A stretch of DNA of 38,073 bases from Actinomycetota bacterium (lineage in GTDB: Bacteria > Actinomycetota > Thermoleophilia > Miltoncostaeales > Miltoncostaeaceae): contig CAUJCX010000058.1 of the NCBI GenBank assembly GCA_963169235.1, forward strand, positions 1 through 38,073, read 5' to 3'. Position numbers and translations under genes: made by a program. The number at the start of each line of letters is the position of its first letter. Position 1 is the stretch's first letter. Below, one piece after another: positions 31,913-38,073 of this stretch. The notes beneath the pieces were generated by a model that saw nothing but the letters and a program-made list of their open reading frames with translations, searched no databases and was not told the origin of the DNA.

Positions 31913-34428
31913 GTGTCCCCGGTCTCCGGGGCGGTTCCACCCTCGCCCGCGCCCGCGCTGCGCGAGCGGCGGCGACGGCGGCGACGGCGAGAACGCGCGG
32001 GCGGCGTCGCGTCATCCGGGGTGGGGGACGTAGACCCGTCCGTCTGCTCGGCGGCGGACGCCTCGACGGACGCGCCGTCGGTGGTGGCTCCCTGCGCCGC
32101 GCCGGTCGCCGGCGAGTGCATGCGGCGGCGGCGACGGCGCCGGGTGCGGCTTCCCCCGTCGTCGCCGTCCTTGCGCCGCGGCTCGCCGATGTCGAGGTCC
32201 TCGGCCGCGGGCAGGCGCGGGAACCGGGCGCGCAGCACGTTCCACGCCCGCTTGTTGGTGAGCGCCTTGGGGTGGGTGGCGCCGACGGCGGCGCGCAGCG
32301 CCCGGCGGGCGTCGGCCGTGGTGAAGTCGACGGCGTCGAGCACGCCGCGCAACTGCGCCCAGCCCCCGGCGGCGGCGGCGGCGCGCGACGCCAGGCGCAC
32401 CTGCTCGGGGCGCGTGGGCCAGTCGCCCGGTCCCAGCAGCACCATCAGGCGCGCCGCCTGGCCGATGCGCAGGGTGGTGTCGTCGGTGGGCGGCACGGGC
32501 TCGGGGGGCGGTCCCCCGGCGGCCCGCAGCCACGCCACCAGCAGCATCGGCTCGCCCCCGTTGGTGATGAGGTGGCGCGCCTCCCACGCGGCGATGCGCG
32601 TGGCGTCCTGGCTGCGTCCCGGGCGGTGCGTCTCGGCCAGCCCCCTGCTGACGTCCCAGGCCCACGCGGGCGCCCACGACGACGCCTCGTCCAGCGCGGT
32701 CCAACGCCGGCGGCGGTCGCTCGAGCGGCCGAGCTGCTCGAGGGCCGTGACGCGGTCCCACTTGCCCGCCGCGTCGGCGTAGTACCACAGGGCGCGCAGG
32801 CGCTCGCGGCCGGTCATCCGCAGGCGGTCGAGCACCTTGCGCGGCACGTCGTCGGGCAGCATCTGGCGCAGCTGCGGCTGCACCACCAGGGCCATGGCCC
32901 ACTCGCGCCACATCGCCTGGTCGCCGGCCCCGTTCGCCTTGCGCGCCAGCACGCCCGTGAGGCCCCACCACGCCAGGCCGGCCTCGGGGGCCAGACCCGC
33001 CGCGACGCGGTCGGCCACCTCCTGGCACGTCGCGTCCTTGGCGGCGGCGTCGATCCACTCCTCGAGGATGATGCCGCGCAGCACCGCCGCGTCGGCCTCG
33101 CGCCAGCCGCCGTCCCTGAAACCGGCGGCGATCTCGTGGTGGTTGGCCAGCGTGTTGACCAGCTCGGCCCCGCCCTCGCCGCTCTCGGCCAGCACCCGCG
33201 CGGCGCGCGCCAGCTTGGTGCGCTCGTCGCCCGTGTCGGGCGGGCCCGCGACCCGGCCCAGCGGCTTGTACCAGCCCACGCCGAACACGTCGTGGCTGGT
33301 TTGCACGCCCATGGGATCGCCCTTGGGCAGGAACTCGACGGACACCGCCTCCTTGTCGGGGGCGGGCCGCATCACCCGCCCCAGGCGCTGTACGAACACG
33401 CGCTCGCTGGTGGTGGGCGCCAGGTGCATCACCACGGACGCGCGGGTCTCGTCCCACCCTTCCGTGAGCAGGTCGGCGTTGCACAGCACGTCGATGATGC
33501 CGGCGCCGAACTCCTTGAGCGTGCGCTGAAGCTCCCGCGGAGGGGTCTGCCCCGACACGGCGGCGGCCTTCACGCCCCGCAGGCGCATCTCCTCGGCCAG
33601 CGCGTGCGCCTGCGCCACCGTGGCCGTGTACGCGACGCCCGCCAGCTCGAGCGGCGCGAAGTGCGTCGACCAGACGTCCGCGCACGCCTTGTGCCACAGC
33701 GCGCGGTCGAGGGCCCGGCCCAGGCTGCCCTGGTCGAAGTCGCCCCGCACCTTGGCCACGTCGGACAGGTCGACCGACTTCTCGACGCGCAACGAGCGCA
33801 GCGGGGCGAGGATGCCGCGCTCCATGGCCGATCCGCGGTCGAGCGTGGTGGCGACCGGGCCGAAGATCTGCTCGACGTGTCCCGTGGTGGTGGAGCCGGT
33901 CGCCGTGAACCCGACGATGACCGCCTCGGTGGCCCGGTCGAGCATGCGGCGCGTCTGGGCGCCCAGCGCGGTGTGCGCCTCGTCGCAGACCAGCAGGTCG
34001 ATGGCGGCCCAGTCGATGGTGTCCGCGTGCCGCAGCGCCGCCTGGTACGTCACCACCGTCGCGCCGGGGCGGCCGATGGACTCGACGCCGTCCTCGTGCA
34101 CCGTGACGCCGGGGAAGTGGCGGTGGAAGCCGGCCACGGTCTGCTCGGCGAGGTTGCGCCGGGGCACCAGCACGGTCACCGAGCCACCGACCGCCGCGGC
34201 CAGTGCGCAGAACATGACCGTCTTGCCGGACCCGGTGGGCGCGTCCACCCACGTGCGGCGCACGCCGTGGCTCAGGCGCACGGCCAGCTCGTCGAGCGCC
34301 TCGATCTGATGCGGACGCAGCACGACGTCGGGCCACGCCACGCCGGGTTCGGCGAGCGCAGCGTGCAACGCCGCGGACGGGTCCGGCGGGGCGCTGATGT
34401 CGGTCATGGGATGCAGGCCGTCAGGCAT
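31909..34428 (-). CDS. SF2 DEAH-type helicase with Arg-rich C-terminal tail
   Basis: A roughly 839-aa protein. Residues 38-70 carry a Q-motif-like LRPHQIEALDEL and Walker A APTGSGKT (63-70). DEAH follows at 149-152, GFTATG as motif III, then a second RecA fold ending in motif VI QRLGRVMRP. The order resembles RadD- or SSL2/XPB-like SF2 helicases that act on DNA or RNA. The rest (about 430-755) is helical with no recognised domain. The last 85 residues are low-complexity and hold two arginine runs: about 761-769 and about 812-823 (RSRRRRRRRR plus SR). Such tails often bind nucleic acid. The start is taken as ATG 34428 (alternative ATG 34407); the frame is open further upstream but that part is not homologous. 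Confidence 0.85.
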   Translation of the reverse strand: MPDGLHPMTDISAPPDPSAALHAALAEPGVAWPDVVLRPHQIEALDELAVRLSHGVRRTWVDAPTGSGKTVMFCALAAAVGGSVTVLVPRRNLAEQTVAGFHRHFPGVTVHEDGVESIGRPGATVVTYQAALRHADTIDWAAIDLLVCDEAHTALGAQTRRMLDRATEAVIVGFTATGSTTTGHVEQIFGPVATTLDRGSAMERGILAPLRSLRVEKSVDLSDVAKVRGDFDQGSLGRALDRALWHKACADVWSTHFAPLELAGVAYTATVAQAHALAEEMRLRGVKAAAVSGQTPPRELQRTLKEFGAGIIDVLCNADLLTEGWDETRASVVMHLAPTTSERVFVQRLGRVMRPAPDKEAVSVEFLPKGDPMGVQTSHDVFGVGWYKPLGRVAGPPDTGDERTKLARAARVLAESGEGGAELVNTLANHHEIAAGFRDGGWREADAAVLRGIILEEWIDAAAKDATCQEVADRVAAGLAPEAGLAWWGLTGVLARKANGAGDQAMWREWAMALVVQPQLRQMLPDDVPRKVLDRLRMTGRERLRALWYYADAAGKWDRVTALEQLGRSSDRRRRWTALDEASSWAPAWAWDVSRGLAETHRPGRSQDATRIAAWEARHLITNGGEPMLLVAWLRAAGGPPPEPVPPTDDTTLRIGQAARLMVLLGPGDWPTRPEQVRLASRAAAAAGGWAQLRGVLDAVDFTTADARRALRAAVGATHPKALTNKRAWNVLRARFPRLPAAEDLDIGEPRRKDGDDGGSRTRRRRRRRMHSPATGAAQGATTDGASVEASAAEQTDGSTSPTPDDATPPARSRRRRRRRRSRSAGAGEGGTAPETGDT

Positions 34429-34690
34429 CCACTCACAATCACCGTTCGCGGCGTTCGGACGGCGCCGATCACGGGTTCGGGTTGGGCGCAACGGGTGGCT
34501 CCGGCGCACGGGCGAGGCACGCGTGCACGTGGTTCGAGGGAGCGACCGCGTCAACCATAACATCCGCGCCGGACGATACGAAGGGGACCGGGATCGCGTT
34601 CGCCTCGCTGCACCCCCGGAACCCGGTGACGGCCGAGCGTTCGGTTAGCATCGCCCCGCCTTCTCGTCTCGACCTCGCCCTGGGATTCAG
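34429..34690. other. 262-base divergent intergenic region
   Basis: This is the largest gap in the window. It separates the helicase (-) from the LytR_C gene (+), so it must hold their promoters. TAGCAT at 34646-34651 is a possible -10 for the plus-strand gene. TATGGT (34559-34554, minus) is a possible -10 for the helicase, with only a weak -35 (TTCGTA). No tRNA or clear stem-loop was recognised. Confidence 0.4.
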
Positions 34691-35206
34691 GTGAACGACA
34701 CCCGCCCCTCACGCTCCGGTTCCATCGCGCTGTTCGCCGCGGGCGCGCTCGCGTGCATCGTCGCGGGCTTCCTTGTCGGCTGGTTCGTGCGCGGCAGCGG
34801 CGGCGATGTGGCCGTGCTGCCCCCGGTCTCCGCGCCCGCGACGTCCACGAGCCAGCACGCCACGACCACCACGGCCACCACCGCGACGCCCGCGGCTCCC
34901 GAGCTGCCCAAGCCGGCCGACATCAAGCTGGCGGTGCTGAACGGCACCACGATCGCGGGCTTCGCGGCCAAGACGGCGGGTCGCGCGCAGGGCCTCGGCT
35001 ACCCGGCGCCCACCGCGGGCAACACGCCCACCACCACCGATCCGACCACCGTCTACTTCCGCGAGGGCAAGCGCCCGGCGGCGCAGCGGGTGGCCAAGGA
35101 CCTGGGCTTCACCACCATCAAGGCGCTGCCCACGTCGGGGGCGGTCGCCACGTCGGCGCCCGCGACGGCCGACGTGGTCGTGGTGCTGGGTGCCACCGGC
35201 ACCTGA
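34691..35206 (+). CDS. Membrane-anchored LytR_C domain protein
   Basis: A 171-aa protein with one N-terminal membrane helix (about 12-31), a Thr/Ala/Pro-rich linker (about 45-70), and a C-terminal domain starting IKLAVLNGTTIAGFAAKTA. That NGT-xx-G-A motif is typical of the LytR_C (LytR/CpsA/Psr C-terminal) domain, found in actinobacterial wall proteins. There is no LCP catalytic domain, so it is a stand-alone LytR_C protein facing outward. It may bind wall polymer; its function is unknown. It starts at GTG 34691; no strong ribosome binding site is seen. Confidence 0.8.
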   Translation: MNDTRPSRSGSIALFAAGALACIVAGFLVGWFVRGSGGDVAVLPPVSAPATSTSQHATTTTATTATPAAPELPKPADIKLAVLNGTTIAGFAAKTAGRAQGLGYPAPTAGNTPTTTDPTTVYFREGKRPAAQRVAKDLGFTTIKALPTSGAVATSAPATADVVVVLGATGT

Positions 35207-35222
35207 CGAAACACCGCCGGAG

Positions 35223-35228
35223 TAGCCT
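35223..35228 (+). promoter_or_regulatory. Candidate -10 (TAGCCT) for leaderless fusion gene
   Basis: TAGCCT is followed by six bases and then the ATG of the LLM/CoA-ligase fusion at 35235. There is no ribosome binding site and no good -35. Same spacing as in front of glcD. Confidence 0.4.
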
Positions 35229-35234
35229 GCGGCC

Positions 35235-37655
35235 ATGCGCCTCGGCGTCCGGCTCCCCCAGTACGCGTCCGACTGGCACACGCTGCGGACCACCGCCGTC
35301 GCCCTGAACCGGCGCGGGGTCGATCACCTGTGGGTGAACGACCATCTGGAGTTCCCCGGCCGCCACGCCGAGGTCGACGCGTTCGAGGCGTACACCACGC
35401 TGGCGGCGGTCGCGGCGACGGTGCCGGAGGCGCGCCTGGGGGTGGTGGTCGCCTGCGCCGCGTACCGCCCGCCCGCGGTGGTGGCGAAGATGATGTCGAT
35501 CATCGACAACATCGGCGGGGGCGGGGTCATCCTGGGCCTCGGCGCGGGATCCAACCGGCGGGAGCACCAGCACTTCGGCGTGCCGTGGCGCGACCGCCGG
35601 GGCCGGACGGACGCGCTGAAGGAGGCCGTGGCGGTCGTGGCCGCGATGCGTGACCAGCCCACCGGGGCGACGGTCGCGGGAGCCGTCGACGGCGCCCCCA
35701 ACCTGCCGGCGCCCACCCGGTTCCCCATCTGGGTGGCCGCCCACCGTCCCGTGCTGCTGCGCTTCGCGGGCGCCCACGCCGACGGCGTCGTGGCGGCCTG
35801 GACGTCGCCGGCCGAGCTGCGCGCCCGTCTGGACGTCTGCGACGCGGCGGCCGCGGAGGCGGGCCGTGCGCGGCCGGCGGCGTGCGTCTACACGTTCTGT
35901 CTACCGGCGTCCTCCCCCGCCGAGATCGACGACTGGCTGGCCGCGGAGGCCGCGACCCTGGGGACGACGCCGCGCGCACTCGCCCGCTGGGTACGGTCCA
36001 CCGGCATCGTCGGATCGCCCGCGGACGTGCGCGCCCACCTGCGGGCGCTGGCCGACGGGGGGGCGACCGACTGCGTGCTGTGCCTGCCGAACCAGGTCCC
36101 ACTGGAGGCGTTCCTGGCGACGTCCGAGTGCCGGGTGGACGACCCCGACCCCCGCCCCGCGCCCACCGTTCCGGTGGACACCGGGCACGAACGCACGGAC
36201 GCGAGCCTGGTCTACACGCTGGTGGGCCGCCACGTGCGGGAGGGTCGCGGCGACTTCACGGCCGTGTGCGACGCGGCCGGTGAGCTCTCGTACGCCGAGC
36301 TGGCCCGGACGGTGAAGCGCGCGGCGGGCGCCCTCCACGAGCGCGGCATCGGCCCCGGCGACCGCGTGGTGGTGGCGCTCCCGGACGGGCGGGACTGGGT
36401 GGCGGCGTTTCTGGGCGCGGCGGCCGTCGGCGCCGTGGCGGTGCCGCTTGACCCCGCAGCGCCACCGGACGTCGTCGACTCGATCCTCGAGGACTGCGCG
36501 CCCCGGGTGGTGGTGGCCGGCCCCTCCGTCGCGGTCGGGGCGCACCCGCGCATGGAGCCCGCGCTGCTGGCCGAGGGCTACGAGCGCATGGCGCGCGCCG
36601 TGCACCCCGACGACCTCGCCTACATCATCTACTCGTCAGGGTCGACCGGGCGGCCCAAGGGCGCCATGCACGCCCACCGCGACATGGCGGTGTCGATCGA
36701 GGGCTACGCGCGCCAGGTGCTGGGCATGGCCCCCGGGGTGCGGTGCCACTCGGCGGCGCGCCTGTTCACCAGCCTCGGGTTCGGCAACGGTTTCTTCCGC
36801 CCGCTGGGGTGCGGGGCGACGGCGGTGTTCAGCGGCGTGCGGCCGAACCCGCGCGCCACGCTCGACCTGGTGCGACGCGAGCGCATCGAGGTGCTGACGG
36901 CGGTCCCGACGTTCTGGTCGCAGCTGGCGGCGTTCCTCGAGCGCCACCCCGCCGACGATCCCCTGGCCAGCGTGCGGCTGGCGGTGTCGTCCGGGGACTT
37001 CCTGCCGCCCGCCGTGTCGGACCGCGTGCGCAGGCTGACGGGCCACGAGCTGATGCAGGGGCTGGGCTGCTCGGAGTGCAGCAACGTGGTGCTGTCGACG
37101 CGGGCGGGCGAGCGCCCCCGCGACCTGGGCACGATCGTCCCCGGCGCCGAGGTGGAGCTGCGCGACCCCGACGGTCGCCCCGTGGGCGACGGCGAGCCGG
37201 GGCGGCTGTGGATCCGGTGCGCGTCGAACACCACCGGGTACTGGCGGCGGCGCGAGCTCACGCGCGAGCTGGTGCACGGCGAATGGCTGAGGATGGGCGA
37301 CATCCTGCTGTGCCGTGACGGCCGCTACCGCCACGTGGGACGCGCCGACGACCTGTTCAAGGTCGACGCGCGGTGGGTCGTGCCGTCGCGCGTGGAGGGG
37401 TGCCTGGTGGAGCTGCCCGAGGTGGCCGCGGCGGCCGTGGCGGGGGTTGACGACGAGGACGGCCTCACGCGCGTGCACGCCTGGGTGGTGGCGCGCGCCG
37501 GCGCCGACGTCGACCCCGTCGCGCTGCGTCGCCACGTCGCCCACCGCCTGGGCCCGCACCAGGCGCCGCAGTCGGTGTGGCTGCGCGACGCGCTCCCCAG
37601 CCTGCCGTCCGGCAAGCTTGACCGGCGCGCGCTCACCCCCGGCGAGACGCGCTAA
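35235..37655 (+). CDS. Fusion of LLM-class oxidoreductase and benzoate-CoA-ligase-like enzyme
   Basis: An 806-aa protein made of two enzymes. Residues 1-300 are an LLM-class (luciferase-like, F420- or FMN-dependent) oxidoreductase: MRLGVRLPQY, HLWVNDHLEF, then GLGAGSNRREHQHFGVPW (about 101-118). After a linker (300-325) comes an ANL adenylating enzyme: P-loop YSSGSTGRPKG (466-476), MGDILL (Asp689), GRADDLFKVDARWV (702-715) and the catalytic lysine Lys794 in PSGKLDRR. Details match benzoate-CoA ligases, so an aromatic or similar carboxylic acid is the likely substrate: activated to an acyl-AMP, then to the CoA thioester. No carrier-protein domain is present. Both parts look complete, so two activities in one chain are expected. 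The stop codon overlaps that of the opposing hydrolase gene (CTAA at 37652-37655). Confidence 0.9.
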   Translation: MRLGVRLPQYASDWHTLRTTAVALNRRGVDHLWVNDHLEFPGRHAEVDAFEAYTTLAAVAATVPEARLGVVVACAAYRPPAVVAKMMSIIDNIGGGGVILGLGAGSNRREHQHFGVPWRDRRGRTDALKEAVAVVAAMRDQPTGATVAGAVDGAPNLPAPTRFPIWVAAHRPVLLRFAGAHADGVVAAWTSPAELRARLDVCDAAAAEAGRARPAACVYTFCLPASSPAEIDDWLAAEAATLGTTPRALARWVRSTGIVGSPADVRAHLRALADGGATDCVLCLPNQVPLEAFLATSECRVDDPDPRPAPTVPVDTGHERTDASLVYTLVGRHVREGRGDFTAVCDAAGELSYAELARTVKRAAGALHERGIGPGDRVVVALPDGRDWVAAFLGAAAVGAVAVPLDPAAPPDVVDSILEDCAPRVVVAGPSVAVGAHPRMEPALLAEGYERMARAVHPDDLAYIIYSSGSTGRPKGAMHAHRDMAVSIEGYARQVLGMAPGVRCHSAARLFTSLGFGNGFFRPLGCGATAVFSGVRPNPRATLDLVRRERIEVLTAVPTFWSQLAAFLERHPADDPLASVRLAVSSGDFLPPAVSDRVRRLTGHELMQGLGCSECSNVVLSTRAGERPRDLGTIVPGAEVELRDPDGRPVGDGEPGRLWIRCASNTTGYWRRRELTRELVHGEWLRMGDILLCRDGRYRHVGRADDLFKVDARWVVPSRVEGCLVELPEVAAAAVAGVDDEDGLTRVHAWVVARAGADVDPVALRRHVAHRLGPHQAPQSVWLRDALPSLPSGKLDRRALTPGETR

Positions 37656-38073
37656 CGCTCGCGGCCCAGCCAGTCGACGAGCAGCGCGTTGACGGCGCCG
37701 GGCGCCTCCTGTTGCACCCAGTGGCTGACCCCCGGCAGCACCTCCACGCGCACGTCGCCCGTGCACTTGGCGACCGACCGCTCGCGCAGCTCGTCACCGA
37801 GGTACGCGTCGCCGTCGCCCCACACCACCATGGTGGGCACGGACACCGGCGGCAGCTGGGGTGGCTCGCGCAGCCAGGCCTCGGGAGGCATGTTGGCCCG
37901 GTAGTAGTTCAGCGCGGCGGTCAGGGCGCCCACCTCGCGGAACGCCGCCAGGAAGTGGTCGACGTCGGCGGGCGTGAACGTGCCGGGCGCCGCGTTGTCG
38001 AAGACCATCGCGCGCAGCTGCGCGTGGTCGTCCATGGTGAACCACTGCTCGGCGATGCCGGGGAACTGGAACA
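37652..38073 (-). CDS. Alpha/beta hydrolase, C-terminal part (cut by window edge)
   Basis: The 140-residue C-terminal part of an alpha/beta hydrolase; it continues past position 38073 with no start in the window. Visible are a cap-like helical region, VSVPTMVVWGDGDAYLG with the acidic catalytic residue of the triad, and LPGVSHWVQQEAPGAVNALL with the catalytic histidine. The pattern resembles epoxide hydrolases or haloalkane dehalogenase-like esterases. The nucleophile is outside the window, so the reaction cannot be chosen. It converges with the fusion gene. Confidence 0.8.
   Translation of the reverse strand, partial: FQFPGIAEQWFTMDDHAQLRAMVFDNAAPGTFTPADVDHFLAAFREVGALTAALNYYRANMPPEAWLREPPQLPPVSVPTMVVWGDGDAYLGDELRERSVAKCTGDVRVEVLPGVSHWVQQEAPGAVNALLVDWLGRER

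Noticed and set aside
31661-34428. Helicase plus small protein as a phage-defence island
   Set aside because: No nuclease, methyltransferase, toxin or mobile-element genes are nearby, and the surroundings are housekeeping genes.
34525-34545. GGTTCGAGG, resembling a tRNA T-loop
   Set aside because: The flanking bases do not pair as a T-stem and no acceptor or anticodon stem can be built.
30403-34560. 1385-residue plus-strand open frame
   Set aside because: Antisense to the helicase and protease genes; its length is only a result of base composition.
34397-34694. Short open frames in the helicase/LytR_C gap
   Set aside because: They overlap on both strands, lack ribosome binding sites, and show no conserved pattern.

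Overview
The window is chromosomal DNA from a very GC-rich bacterium, most likely an actinobacterium. The reasons are extreme G+C with GC-rich third codon positions, frequent GTG (and some TTG) starts, a LytR_C-type protein, a DUF2332 protein, an LLM-class (F420/FMN-type) oxidoreductase domain, and several genes whose -10-like motif lies 6-7 nt before the start codon, as in leaderless actinobacterial transcripts. An A2-type heme-copper oxidase plus System I cytochrome c maturation genes would suit a deep lineage such as Thermoleophilia; that placement is inference. No rRNA, tRNA, CRISPR array, insertion sequence or phage gene was seen. Coding density is very high and no gene-free stretch exceeds 300 bases.

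Layout. 164-670 (+) encodes a small secreted cysteine-containing protein, convergent with an MMPL/RND exporter (667-2835, -). From 17171 down to 2943 runs an almost uninterrupted minus-strand series of 16 genes, most overlapping by a few bases. They encode cytochrome c oxidase subunits II, I and III, a lipoprotein cytochrome c, an SDR reductase, a VanX-like dipeptidase, a UbiA prenyltransferase, CcmA-CcmB-CcmC-CcmD, a precorrin-2 dehydrogenase, HemA, HemC, a CobA-HemD fusion and a SAM hydrolase. Just upstream, also on minus, is a 69-aa two-helix membrane protein, CtaB (heme O synthase) and an MFS exporter. Together these make tetrapyrrole, siroheme branch points, heme O/A precursor, c-type cytochromes and the terminal oxidase, so this is a respiratory-chain assembly locus.

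On the plus strand, 19689-21919 holds an FAD amine-oxidase-like protein coupled to a DUF2332 protein. 21972-26664 holds glycolate oxidase glcD-glcE-glcF coupled to a ROK sugar kinase. On the minus strand, 34428-26693 holds an SF2 helicase with an arginine-rich tail, a coupled 83-aa protein, a PDZ-less HtrA/trypsin-like protease, and a MoxR-DUF58-VWA-VWA set. The right end (+) carries a LytR_C protein and an 806-aa LLM oxidoreductase/acyl-CoA ligase fusion, convergent with a truncated alpha/beta hydrolase.

Most unusual: (1) the oxidase subunit I carries about 310 extra C-terminal residues forming two repeated USP-like domains, plus two extra N-terminal helices; (2) the single-chain fusion of a luciferase-like oxidoreductase with a benzoate-CoA-ligase-like enzyme; (3) hemC has no ATG/GTG/TTG start that preserves its conserved N-terminus and appears to start at CTG; (4) a SAM hydrolase lies directly after the SAM-consuming CobA-HemD gene.
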